From positions 1,922,001-1,986,000 of the forward strand of contig CAXXXM010000002.1 of assembly GCA_963663265.2 (NCBI GenBank): DNA of 64,000 bases, written 5' to 3'. Shown here piece after piece: positions 52,028 through 60,866 of this stretch; position 1 is the first letter of the stretch; every line of letters begins with the position of its first letter. The position numbers were made by a program, and so were the translations under genes. The notes beneath the pieces were generated by a model that was not told where the DNA came from, searched no databases, and saw only the letters and a list, made by a program, of their open reading frames with translations. The stretch comes from JAEXOD01 sp963663265. Lineage in GTDB: Bacteria > Bacteroidota > Ignavibacteria > Ignavibacteriales > Melioribacteraceae.

Positions 52028-53869
52028 ATGAACGAAAATTTACAGCGGAAACTTAATAATTTACCAACAGACCCGGGAGTGTATCAATATAAAGATGCTA
52101 AAGGGGTTATTATTTATGTTGGTAAAGCTAAAAATTTACGTAATAGGGTAAGGTCTTATTTCCAAAGTAATATTACAAATACAAAAACTTTAGCCTTGGT
52201 AAGTAAAATTGAAGATTTGGAATTAATTATTACATCAAGCGAAGTTGAAGCTTTGGTTTTGGAGAATAATTTAATAAAAGAGTTAAAACCACGTTATAAT
52301 ATAAATTTAAAAGATGATAAAACATTTCCATATATAAGAATTACAAACGAACCGTATCCTCAAATTTTTCCAACTCGGTTAATTGTACGAGACGGTTCAA
52401 AGTATTTTGGACCTTATACCGATGTTAAAAGTATGAAAGCATCATTGCGGCTTATAAATCATATTTTTAAGATTAGAAGCTGTAAACTTAATTTGGATGA
52501 TGAAACAATCGGCAAGGGGAAATATAAGGTTTGTTTAGATTATCATATTAAAAAATGTGATGGGCCATGCGAAGGGAAAATTTCGCAGCTTGAATATAAT
52601 TACATGGTAACCCAGGCAATAAAAATTTTTAGAGGAAAAACTGACGATCTTATTAAGGAATTGCAGAATGAAATGTTTGAAGCTTCAAAAATATTTGCTT
52701 TTGAAAAAGCTGCTGCCTTACGCGATAAAATTGATCAGCTAACAGTTTATTCATCAAAACAAAAAGTAGTTTCAACCGATTTAGAAGATAAAGATATTAT
52801 AAGTGCCGCTGTTGATAATAAAGATGTTGCAGCAACAATTCTTAATATTAGAAGCGGAAAATTAGTCGGTAAACGTAATCTAAAGCTAAGCACCGAAATA
52901 GAACAAAATATGGAAGGTATTTATGCCTCCATAATTCGATTCTATTATAACGAATATGTTGACATCCCAAAAGAAATTGTTATTGAATTAGAGCCTGAAG
53001 ATGGTTCGTCTTTGCTTGATTGGCTTGAACAAAAAGGTGGAAAAAGACCTAAATTTACAGTTCCGCAAATTAAATGCGAAGCTATGCTTATGCTTAAGAT
53101 GTGTAAGCAGAATGCAATTTTGCAATTGGGCGAAATTCAATTGCAAAGAATGAAACGCGAAAAAAACGTTCCGCATGTTGTTCTATCCTTAAAGCGTGAT
53201 TTAATGCTTAAAAACGTTCCAACAATTATTGAGTGTTTTGATATCTCGCATTTGCAAGGAACAGATACAGTTGCAAGTATGGTTGTTTTTGAAGATGGGA
53301 AACCTAAGAAAAGTCTTTACCGAAAGTTTATTATTCAATCAGTAGAAGGGGTTGATGATTTTGCAAGCATGAGGGAAGTTATTACAAGAAGGTACTCAAG
53401 AGTAATGGAAGATAAATTAACGCCACCAAGTTTAATTATGGTTGATGGTGGTAAAGGACAGCTTTCAAGTGCAATTGAAGCTTTAGATGATATTGGATAT
53501 CCAAAATATGAAATTATAGGTTTAGCAAAACGACTTGAAGAGGTGTTTTTGCCAAATCAAAGCGATCCAATTACAATTCCTAAGACTTCTTCAAGCTTAA
53601 AATTATTACAACACATAAGAGATGAAGCTCACAGATTTGCCATCACATTCCATAGAGAACGTCGCAGTAAGCGTACCTTTCATTCCGAACTTGAAGATAT
53701 TAAGGGTATTGGCGAAGCAGTTGCCGCAAAATTGCTTGAAGCTTTTAATTCGGTTGAAGAAATTAAATTGCTGAGTGCTGAAGATTTGGCTAAAGTTATT
53801 GGAATGGGAAAAGCAAAAATTGTTTACAATTTTTACCATCCAAGCAATAATGAACAGTTAAATAAGTAA
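52028..53869 (+). CDS. uvrC: Excinuclease ABC subunit C (UvrC)
   Basis: 613 aa from ATG 52028; an in-frame earlier codon would overlap the methylase gene. The N-terminal GIY-YIG nuclease (about 12-95: 'GVYQYKDAKGVIIYVGKAKNLRNRV'), a central UvrBC-binding helix (about 200-235), the UvrC homology RNase-H-like nuclease ('ECFDISHLQGTD', 'MVDGGKGQL') and C-terminal HhH motifs ('IKGIGEAVAAKLLEAF') are all present. It makes both incisions in nucleotide excision repair with UvrAB. Follows directly after the methylase gene. Confidence 0.97.
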   Translation: MNENLQRKLNNLPTDPGVYQYKDAKGVIIYVGKAKNLRNRVRSYFQSNITNTKTLALVSKIEDLELIITSSEVEALVLENNLIKELKPRYNINLKDDKTFPYIRITNEPYPQIFPTRLIVRDGSKYFGPYTDVKSMKASLRLINHIFKIRSCKLNLDDETIGKGKYKVCLDYHIKKCDGPCEGKISQLEYNYMVTQAIKIFRGKTDDLIKELQNEMFEASKIFAFEKAAALRDKIDQLTVYSSKQKVVSTDLEDKDIISAAVDNKDVAATILNIRSGKLVGKRNLKLSTEIEQNMEGIYASIIRFYYNEYVDIPKEIVIELEPEDGSSLLDWLEQKGGKRPKFTVPQIKCEAMLMLKMCKQNAILQLGEIQLQRMKREKNVPHVVLSLKRDLMLKNVPTIIECFDISHLQGTDTVASMVVFEDGKPKKSLYRKFIIQSVEGVDDFASMREVITRRYSRVMEDKLTPPSLIMVDGGKGQLSSAIEALDDIGYPKYEIIGLAKRLEEVFLPNQSDPITIPKTSSSLKLLQHIRDEAHRFAITFHRERRSKRTFHSELEDIKGIGEAVAAKLLEAFNSVEEIKLLSAEDLAKVIGMGKAKIVYNFYHPSNNEQLNK

Positions 53870-53962
53870 AGCCTAAATTAAATTATACCTAATATTATTT
53901 GTTTTTAACTTTATTTTCGGTTAATAATTAAGTATTTTAAACCCTAATAAGGACTTTTATTT

Positions 53963-54556
53963 ATGGATTTAATTAAAAATTCTCTTTCTATTTTAAAACT
54001 ACAAATTGAAGAAAATCCTAAAAGGTATATCTTTCCTATTCAGAAAAATCCGGGATTAATTAAGGAGATAGAAAGAAAGCATTCAATATTTTTACCAGCA
54101 TCGTATAAAGAGTTTATGAAAGTATATGACGGTGGATTTATAAACTTATTATGCAATATGGATATAGATATTGAAACTGCAGCATGGAACAGTAATACAA
54201 TATTTAGTTTGGAAGAGATGGCATTTCAATATGAACGACTTAAAACAATGGGATGGAAATATGACCCTCCAAGTAATGTAAATTATCCCTTTATTCCTTT
54301 TGGTAGAAATAAATTTAACGAGCTAATGATTTTTATCAATCCATTGTTAAAAAAAGAATCTTATGTTTTTGAAGCTGTGCATGATGTACCATATAGTTGT
54401 TGGGATTTGATATCGTTTGATTTTGCAGACTTTTTTTCATCGTATTTAGATATGGATGGGGAATATAGCTATTTGCCGGTTGCCGAAAACTTAACCTTAA
54501 GTGAATATTTGGATAACCTACCATATACAAAACTTTTATATTTTAATAAAAAATAA
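53963..54556 (+). CDS. SMI1/KNR4 (SUKH) family protein
   Basis: 197 aa. 'LIKEIERKHSIFLPASYKEFMKVYDGG' and the ending 'SFDFADFFSSYLDMDGEYSYLP' (both shortened) fit the SUKH fold. Many SUKH proteins are immunity proteins for contact-dependent or T6SS toxins, but stand-alone members exist. No toxin gene is adjacent. It precedes the exported metallopeptidase gene by 14 bp and could be co-transcribed with it. Confidence 0.75.
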   Translation: MDLIKNSLSILKLQIEENPKRYIFPIQKNPGLIKEIERKHSIFLPASYKEFMKVYDGGFINLLCNMDIDIETAAWNSNTIFSLEEMAFQYERLKTMGWKYDPPSNVNYPFIPFGRNKFNELMIFINPLLKKESYVFEAVHDVPYSCWDLISFDFADFFSSYLDMDGEYSYLPVAENLTLSEYLDNLPYTKLLYFNKK

Positions 54557-54570
54557 TTAGCGGGGAGATA

Positions 54571-56091
54571 ATGAAAAAAGTAAATATTACAGTAATTTAT
54601 GTTTTTCTTTTGTTGTTATTTAGCAACTTAAATTTATTTGCTGCAATAAATACTGAAGAGGAATTAAAAAAATATCTTGATGAAAAAGAGAAAATATTTG
54701 ACGACATATCAGTACAGATGGGAATTGCATCTTGGAATATTTACTCTCAAGAAGGAGAAGCAGATACACAAGTGCCACGCTTACGATATTTAGAGTTGTT
54801 TAATGATGAAACATTAAACAATGAAATAGATTTGTGGTATAATAAGATATCGGAAATAAAGGATAATGAACTAAAAAGAAGAGTGGAAGTTTGGCACTTA
54901 GTTTTATTAGGTGCAAAAGTAGATAACGATGATGATATATTTCCCCTTGAAGATCAATTGGAAAAATGGTTGGTTAATGATGAATCAACAAATGATAGAC
55001 CGTCAGAGGCTGAATTAGAAAAATTAATTAAAGAATTAATGACGAGAAGAAATAATAAGGCGATATCTTTGGGATTTAATAATTATGCCGAATATCAATT
55101 AATGTTGAATGGACTGAATATTAGAGATTTTGATGATGTAATTAATAAAATAGAAAAAGCTACTCTGCCCAAATATAAATTATTAATTGAAGAATTTTTG
55201 AAGGAAAATAATAAGACTGAAATAACTTTGCCTGATGTAATAAAAATGGTAAAGATAGTTTATAAGAATAAATCAGTAAGTTTACAAGATAAATCACAAA
55301 CAGATTCCATTATAACAGAAACTTTTAAGAATATTGGAATTGACTACAAGTCGTTACCAATCCGTTTTGTTGAAAAGGATATTCCATTTGGGGGCAACGG
55401 ACTTGCCGTAAAAATACCCACAGATTTCAGGATAGTAATAAAACCCGAACAGCCAATATTTGTAATTATGCATGAATTGGGGCACGGAATGCAAGGTGTG
55501 TTTACTAAAATAAATTCCCCAATACTAAAAGGTTACGAATGGTGTGCGGGAAATGGATGTGGGGCGTTTAGCGAAGGGTTGGCTGTAACAAGCGAAAAAA
55601 TTGTTAAAAACAATGAATGGCTGAAAAAATATGCGGGATATACTGAGGATAGTATACGAAACAAAGATTCACTAATAAATAAATATGCTGCTGCCAAGTT
55701 GAGATATCATTTAGTAACAATTATGCTTGAAATAGAACTGTACAAAAATTTGGATGCTGATCCAAATGCAGTAAGAGATAGTCTTTACAAAAAGTTTTTG
55801 TTTGTCGATTCAAAACCATTGGGAAAATTTTGGTATCAAGATAATATAACATATGTTTCGTATCCTGTTTATCTTCATAATTACTTTTTCGCCGATATAA
55901 TATCAACACAAATTCATAATCATTTAAAATCGGTTTATGGTGAAAAATATTTGTTTAATAACAAAGTTGGGAATGATTTAATTAATTATTTATACTCGTC
56001 TGGCGAGCTATTGCCTTGGTATGAAAAGATGAAAAGAATGACTAAAGATGATTTGGATATTAAAGGATACTTAAAGAGCTATGGGTTCTAA
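54571..56091 (+). CDS. Exported M2/M3-like zinc metallopeptidase
   Basis: 506 aa with a signal peptide (about 1-25, ending FAAIN). 'HELGH' at 301-305 is the gluzincin zinc site, and the third ligand is likely Glu335 in 'GAFSEGLAVTSEK'. The helical scaffold, with 'WHLVLLGAKVDNDDDIFP' and 'NNKAISLGFNNYAEYQLM', resembles M2/M3-family peptidases (angiotensin-converting enzyme/oligopeptidase F type) but the Cys-containing insert between the ligands (GYEWCAGNGCG) is unusual. It should be periplasmic. The lipoprotein gene downstream overlaps it by 11 bp, so the two are translationally coupled. A ribosome-binding site GGGGAGA precedes the ATG. Confidence 0.82.
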   Translation: MKKVNITVIYVFLLLLFSNLNLFAAINTEEELKKYLDEKEKIFDDISVQMGIASWNIYSQEGEADTQVPRLRYLELFNDETLNNEIDLWYNKISEIKDNELKRRVEVWHLVLLGAKVDNDDDIFPLEDQLEKWLVNDESTNDRPSEAELEKLIKELMTRRNNKAISLGFNNYAEYQLMLNGLNIRDFDDVINKIEKATLPKYKLLIEEFLKENNKTEITLPDVIKMVKIVYKNKSVSLQDKSQTDSIITETFKNIGIDYKSLPIRFVEKDIPFGGNGLAVKIPTDFRIVIKPEQPIFVIMHELGHGMQGVFTKINSPILKGYEWCAGNGCGAFSEGLAVTSEKIVKNNEWLKKYAGYTEDSIRNKDSLINKYAAAKLRYHLVTIMLEIELYKNLDADPNAVRDSLYKKFLFVDSKPLGKFWYQDNITYVSYPVYLHNYFFADIISTQIHNHLKSVYGEKYLFNNKVGNDLINYLYSSGELLPWYEKMKRMTKDDLDIKGYLKSYGF

Positions 56092-56569
56092 ATCAAAAAA
56101 AATATTATTAATGCTCGCTCTTGTTTTTGCTATTGTAAGCTGTGGAAGCAATGTAGAAGAAGCCGATTATAATTACCAAAACGCAATGGAACATTATAGT
56201 CAAATCAATAAAAATCCTGAAAAAAGAAAAGATGCTCTCTACTTTTTTAATCTGGCAGCAAAAAACGATAAGTATAAAACAGTAGGGGTAGCAAGATATA
56301 TATATAAATTAGCTGCTGAAATATTAATTGCAAATAAAAATATAACAATAGACGAAAAATTTGAACTAACTAAAAATATTTTGGATGGTATTGAAATACT
56401 AATTAGTCAGAACGAAACCATCAATGATTTAGATAAAAACGTATTACGTGAAGAAGCTGAGAATATTACCAACTCTGACGAAATGGTTTATGTTACAATT
56501 AGAAAAATATTAAATGAACAATCAAAGGATGACCTTAGTAAAATTAAATTGTTATTAATAGATAAATAA
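56081..56569 (+). CDS. Small lipoprotein
   Basis: 162 aa. The lipobox 'AIVSCGS' puts the lipidated Cys at about residue 21. The mature part is helical with 'NYQNAMEHYSQINKNPEKRKDALYFFNLAAK' (shortened), similar in rhythm to a TPR-like helical hairpin. Starts within the end of the peptidase gene. Likely an outer- or inner-membrane partner of the peptidase, by genetic linkage only. Confidence 0.7.
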   Translation: MGSKSKKILLMLALVFAIVSCGSNVEEADYNYQNAMEHYSQINKNPEKRKDALYFFNLAAKNDKYKTVGVARYIYKLAAEILIANKNITIDEKFELTKNILDGIEILISQNETINDLDKNVLREEAENITNSDEMVYVTIRKILNEQSKDDLSKIKLLLIDK

Positions 56570-56583
56570 AATGGAATAATTCC

Positions 56584-56946
56584 ATGGATAGAACTACTTT
56601 TGAATATTATAAATCCAAAGAGATTTATTTAATAAGTTTTATCGGACTTGTTGAATCTAAAGATATTAAAACAGTAATTGAAAAAGCGAAATCTGAAATT
56701 TCAACAAAAGAACCCGGAAGTCTTCTTGTATTAACCGATATTACAAATATCAGCAATCATAACAAAAATTATGAATTGCTTAGAGAGTTTGCCTTCAATA
56801 ATTCCCCTTATGTAAAAGCAAGTGCAGTTGCTGGGGTAACCGGAGTGAAACAAAAAATATTTGAGAAGTTAGTTGATTCAGTTGGTAGAGAGATTAAGCC
56901 ATTCCCCACTCTTGTTGATGCTAAAGAATGGCTCGTAAAACAATAA
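56584..56946 (+). CDS. STAS/SpoIIAA-like small protein
   Basis: 120 aa, no signal peptide. The alternation 'IYLISFIGLVES...IEKAKSEI...SLLVLTDITN...ELLREFAFNNSPYVKASAVAGVTGVKQ...FPTLVDAKEWL' resembles the SpoIIAA-like/STAS domain, a small alpha/beta fold. The function is unknown. It follows the lipoprotein gene by 14 bp and is probably the last gene of the peptidase operon. Confidence 0.5.
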   Translation: MDRTTFEYYKSKEIYLISFIGLVESKDIKTVIEKAKSEISTKEPGSLLVLTDITNISNHNKNYELLREFAFNNSPYVKASAVAGVTGVKQKIFEKLVDSVGREIKPFPTLVDAKEWLVKQ

Positions 56947-56979
56947 AACGGTTTAGTTGCTGTTGATAAGATATATCCC

Positions 56980-57044
56980 CATGACTGAAGTCATGGGCAA
57001 GAAATAAACTGATATTGCATAAAACCCCGCACTGAAGTACGGGG
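56980..57044 (-). repeat. REP-like paired hairpins (copy 4, reverse orientation)
   Basis: On the plus strand CATGAC-TGAA-GTCATG (56980-56995) and CCCCGCAC-TGAA-GTACGGGG (57025-57044). Read in reverse they carry the TTCA loop of the other copies, in the same order and spacing, with a longer GC-rich stem for hairpin 1. They directly follow the STAS-like gene. Confidence 0.85.
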
Positions 57045-57061
57045 ATAGAAATACTAATGAT

Positions 57062-57165
57062 ATCTCATCACGCCGTACTTTTTACTGTTCACTATTAGCT
57101 ATTTACTGATAACTACATTTCCTCACTCGTCACGCGTTTCTAGTCACTCTTCCTTCATAACGCAT
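57062..57165 (-). repeat. Fragment of the 111-bp GTGAC-module repeat, reverse orientation
   Basis: Reverse complement contains 'GTGACTAGAAACGCGTGACG', 'AGTAAATAGCTAATAGTGAA' and 'AGTACGGCGTGATGAG', the same module order as at 33447-33881 and 46355-46600. Confidence 0.75.
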
Positions 57166-57173
57166 CGCTTTAT

Positions 57174-57594
57174 AAAAAGAACATGTTGCCCACGCTGGGG
57201 CTTATTATATAGTGGGGAACGATTAGCTGTTAACATTCCGACCCTCTGGGTCTCATTTATCTAAATATTGGCTCTTCTGTTTTTAAATAGTGTTATAATC
57301 TCAAAAAATAATTTAATTCAATAATCCCCGTTCAGACAATGGTTTTATGTTTTGCAATCACCAAGTCACAAGTATCAAGTCACAAGTATCAAGTCTCTAT
57401 TATTAATAAGTGCGACTTCATCCGAAGTCATGGGGAAAGTATGCCCAGTATGGTTAACGACATGTGATTGCTCTGCAAACATCAAGCCAAAATAGTGTGT
57501 TGGCAAATTAAAAGGTTTAATCTTTAATCCCAAGAATCATTATAATCTCATGAATCCCCGTTCAGACAATGGTTTTATGTTTTGCAATACCCAA
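57174..57594 (+). repeat. Hairpin-rich dispersed element, copy A
   Basis: Order: AAAAAGAACATGTTG, hairpin 1 (GCCCACGCTGGGGC), 'TTAACATT', hairpin 2 (CCGACCC-TCT-GGGTCTC), 'TTTTAAATAGTGTTATAATC', 'CCCCGTTCAGACAATGG' plus TTTTATGTTTTGCAA, a hairpin GACTTC-ATCC-GAAGTC (57414-57429), 'GACATGTGATTGCTCTGCAA', and a second CCCCGTTCAGACAATGG tail at 57556. No open frame of note. Copy B begins about 486 bp later. Confidence 0.9.
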
Positions 57595-57659
57595 GTATCA
57601 AGTAATAAGTCTCAAGTATCTATCTTTCGTCAATTGTCTTACCGTCACGCATTCCTTTT

Positions 57660-58062
57660 AAAAAGAACATGTCGCCCACGCTGGGGCTTATTATTTTGTT
57701 TAGATCGATTTGCTATTAACATTCCGACCCTTTGGGTCTCATTTATCTAAATATTGGCTCTTCTGTTTTTAAATAGTGTTATAATCTCAAAAAATAATTT
57801 AATTCTATAATCCCCGTTCAGACAATGGTTTTATGTTTTGCAACAACAAAGACACGAGTTTCCAATCACAAGTCTCTATTATTAATAAGTGCGACTTCAT
57901 CCGAAGTCGTGGGGAAAGTATGCCAAGTAGGGTTAACGACATGTGATTGCTCTGCAATCATAATACGAAAATAATTAAGTCGCAAAATATAGATGTTTGA
58001 TTTATAATCAGAAAAATCAATTTAATATCATGAATTACCATTTAGACAACGGATAAATGGTA
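57660..58062 (+). repeat. Hairpin-rich dispersed element, copy B
   Basis: Nearly the same as copy A through hairpins 1 and 2, the CCCCGTTCAGACAATGG tail (57811) and the GACTTC-ATCC-GAAGTC hairpin (57893-57908); it then diverges, ending with a degraded tail at about 58030-58062 (CCATTTAGACAACGG). Offsets of 486 and 479 bp relative to A show small indels. The region from 58063 to 58303 up to the next gene shows nothing recognisable apart from the promoter expected there. Confidence 0.9.
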
Positions 58063-58303
58063 TTAAGTTATTTTGCTTGATTTATAATAGCTTTTGCAAT
58101 ATTTTATGTGCTTTTCTCTTTGGTTGAACTCTGTACAATTTATATGTTATTTGAAGACATTAATTAGCTATGAAGCGACCTTAATTTTCTTATTTATAAC
58201 AATTTTAATAATGTAATACAAAATTTTTATATTCTTTGAATGTAAGCTAAAAATTTGTTATCTTGAATTTGCAGGAAATAAAAATATTTTGCGGGGTAGG
58301 TTT

Positions 58304-59206
58304 ATGAAAAACTTTTATTGGGCTATTGTATTAATCCTTTTTGCAAGTAGTACTTTTTCACAAGAAATAATTTTATCAACCGATTTGTTAAATTTTAATG
58401 TTTATTCTAAAGGTTGGGAAGTAGTAATTTCTTGGTCGACTTTTCATGAAATAAATAACAGTGGGTTTTCAATATTATTATCTGAGAATAATAATAATTG
58501 GAAACAGATTGCTTTTATTGAAGGAGGAGGAACAACTACTGATACCTTAAAGTATTTATATATAGATAAACCCCCAAAAACAGGAATGTATTATTATAGG
58601 TTAAAGCAAATCGACTATGATGGCACATTTACATATTTGGAAACAAAATCGATATACTATAATTTGCCAGTTGAGATAAAAAATTTAAGTGTATTCTGTA
58701 AAAATACTTATAATGTAATTCAGTGGGAATCAATTGATGATAGTAATGCTGTTGAGTATAAATTACAACGATGCACACAACCTTGGATATATGAGGATGT
58801 TGCAACTACAAAAAGTGGCAAGGCGTATTACACTCTAATAGATAACAATTTAGATAAGTATGGTTATTATATTTATAGAATAAAAATTATTGGAGAATCT
58901 ACATCAGGTTATTCTGATACAATTGGCGTTTTTATGCATCAAATAGAAGAAGTGTTATCACAAAATTATCCCAATCCAGTCGAAAGTATTACAACAATTA
59001 ATTATTCAATTCAATTTTTGAGTGATGTAAAAGTAGTGCTTTATAATATACTTGGGCAAGAAGTGTATGCAGAAAATTTAGGAATACAAGATAGTGGTTA
59101 TCATAACTACGTAATTAATTGCTCAACTTTATCTTCAGGTGTTTATTTTTATGCAATTAAAACAGATCGAAGCACTATTGTAAATAAACTTCAAATTATT
59201 AAGTAA
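58304..59206 (+). CDS. T9SS cargo protein, FN3-like, short
   Basis: 300 aa from ATG 58304 (a TTG five codons upstream is less likely); GGGGTAGG lies before it. Signal peptide about 1-19 (MKNFYWAIVLILFASSTFSQ). Two FN3-like regions: 'VVISWSTFHEINNSGFSILLSEN' at about 40-110 and 'NVIQWESIDDSNAVEYKLQRC' at about 135-215. The C-terminal about 80 residues form a divergent T9SS sorting domain (LSQNYPNPVESITTINYS ... NKLQIIK). It follows the repeat-rich gap and appears monocistronic. Surface or secreted; function unknown. Confidence 0.82.
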   Translation: MKNFYWAIVLILFASSTFSQEIILSTDLLNFNVYSKGWEVVISWSTFHEINNSGFSILLSENNNNWKQIAFIEGGGTTTDTLKYLYIDKPPKTGMYYYRLKQIDYDGTFTYLETKSIYYNLPVEIKNLSVFCKNTYNVIQWESIDDSNAVEYKLQRCTQPWIYEDVATTKSGKAYYTLIDNNLDKYGYYIYRIKIIGESTSGYSDTIGVFMHQIEEVLSQNYPNPVESITTINYSIQFLSDVKVVLYNILGQEVYAENLGIQDSGYHNYVINCSTLSSGVYFYAIKTDRSTIVNKLQIIK

Positions 59207-59356
59207 AATGAAATCCCCTAAAACCAATAAAGCTCCTTTAGGTGCGACAAAATAAGTGACATATAACAAATAATGTTTCGAGAATTGGGACTGTATAAAA
59301 GGAGAAATTTTTGTCCTATAGTCCCATAAACAGGATTATTTCGATAAAATTAAACT

Positions 59357-59480
59357 GAAGGTTTTAACCTTCAACACTTAAACTTTAACCTTTTAACCGC
59401 TTTTCACTATTAGCTATTTGCTGTAAACTGATAGCTGCTTTTCGTCACTTGTCACGCGTTACTCGTCACTCTTTATATTC
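59357..59480 (-). repeat. Reverse-orientation mosaic: terminator-head motif and GTGAC modules
   Basis: GAAGGTT-TT-AACCTTC (59357-59372), then the reverse of 'GGTTAAAGTTTAAGTGTTGA' and, further on, the reverse of 'GTGACGAGTAACGCGTGACA' plus 'AGTGACGAAAAGCAGC'. These are the same blocks as at 33447-33962 and 43087-43347, in the opposite orientation and order. They fill the gap between the T9SS gene and the two-component operon. Confidence 0.75.
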
Positions 59481-59495
59481 TGCAATCCCAAGTAT

Positions 59496-60866
59496 TTATT
59501 TATTTTTTAATCCTAATCTTTCTAATCGTGAGCGTAAATGACGTTCAGAAATTTGTAAAATACGTGCAGCAGCACTTTGGTTGCCGTTTGTTCGTTTTAA
59601 TGCTTCATTAATAATTTCAGTTTCAAAAGCTTTAACTTTGGTTTCGTAATCAAATTCTAAGTTTAATGGATCGAGCAATTTGTTTTCGGAAATTATTAAC
59701 AAGTTGTTTGGTAAATCATTTAAATCGATAAGTTCGTATCTGCATAAAAGAATAGCACGTTCAATAATATTTTCCAATTCTCTAATATTCCCCGGATAAC
59801 CAAATTTAATTAGTTTATCAAGAGCAGCATTAGTTATTCCTTTAACCTCTTTTTCGTTTATTTTGGCATATTTATTAATAAAATGATGAACAAGTAAAGG
59901 AATATCTTCTCTACGTTCTCTAAGAGGGGGAATGTTTATTGAAATTACATTTAATCTGTAATACAAATCTTCTCTAAATGTCCCTTCTTTAATCATGTCT
60001 TCTAAATTTCTATGAGTAGCAGCAACTATTCTAACATTAACAGTAGTTGTTGAATTACTTCCAATTCTTTGTATTTCACCAAATTGAATTGCGCGAAGCA
60101 GTTTAACTTGAGTTTGCATTGGAATATCGCCCACTTCATCAATAAACAAAGTTCCATTATCGGCTTCTTCAAATCTACCTACTCTTGCACTAACCGAACC
60201 TGTAAACGATCCTTTTTCATGTCCAAATAATTCACTTTCAATCAGGTTTTCCGAAAGAGATGCAACATTAACCGTGACAAAAGCTTTTGTGCTTCTATTG
60301 CTGCTGTAATGAATTGCTTTTGCAATTAATTCTTTACCCGTTCCGCTTTCACCTAATACCAACACAGTAGCTTTGCTTGCAGCAACACGTGCGGCGGTAT
60401 TAACAACCTCCTCCATTTTTTTACTTTGCGAAATTATCCCCTCAAAACTAAATTTTAACTTTAATTGCTCTTTTAGTAATTTGTTTTCTTGGGTAAGTAA
60501 CTTTTTTTCACGGATTCGAAGTAGAATGTTTTCTAATTCATCTAAATCTATCGGTTTGGTTAAATAATCGTAAGCCCCTGATTTCATAATATTAACAGCA
60601 TCATCAACATTACCGTAAGCAGTCATTATTACGATATCAATTTCTGGATTAATTTCTTTTGCTTGTGTAAGTAATCCCAAACCATCAAGCTCCGGCATAC
60701 GGTAATCCGATAGAATTACATCAATATAATTTGATTTAACAATTTTAATCCCTTCTACGCCATTACTGGCGGTAAAAATATTATAATTTCGTCTGGCTAA
60801 AAATCCTTTTAATGATTCAATTTGTGATTTTTCATCATCAACAATTAATATATTTAAGTTGTTCAT
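59496..60866 (-). CDS. NtrC-type sigma54-dependent response regulator
   Basis: 456 aa. Receiver domain 1-115 with phosphoacceptor Asp54 ('VILSDYRMPELDG') and Lys104; AAA+ sigma54-interaction domain at about 143-370 with Walker A 'GESGTGKE' (172-179), the sigma54-contact loop as 'GSFTGS' (219-224, usual form GAFTGA) and Walker B 'GTLFIDEVGD'; Fis-type helix-turn-helix at the C-terminus ('NGNQSAAARILQISERHLRSRL', shortened). It activates RpoN promoters when phosphorylated by the kinase encoded just upstream, with which it overlaps by 4 bp. The regulon is unknown. Confidence 0.95.
   Translation of the reverse strand: MNNLNILIVDDEKSQIESLKGFLARRNYNIFTASNGVEGIKIVKSNYIDVILSDYRMPELDGLGLLTQAKEINPEIDIVIMTAYGNVDDAVNIMKSGAYDYLTKPIDLDELENILLRIREKKLLTQENKLLKEQLKLKFSFEGIISQSKKMEEVVNTAARVAASKATVLVLGESGTGKELIAKAIHYSSNRSTKAFVTVNVASLSENLIESELFGHEKGSFTGSVSARVGRFEEADNGTLFIDEVGDIPMQTQVKLLRAIQFGEIQRIGSNSTTTVNVRIVAATHRNLEDMIKEGTFREDLYYRLNVISINIPPLRERREDIPLLVHHFINKYAKINEKEVKGITNAALDKLIKFGYPGNIRELENIIERAILLCRYELIDLNDLPNNLLIISENKLLDPLNLEFDYETKVKAFETEIINEALKRTNGNQSAAARILQISERHLRSRLERLGLKNK

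Noticed and set aside
57550..57750. 66-codon open frame
   Set aside because: It runs through the duplicated hairpin-rich element, has no coding character, and is not kept in the other copy.
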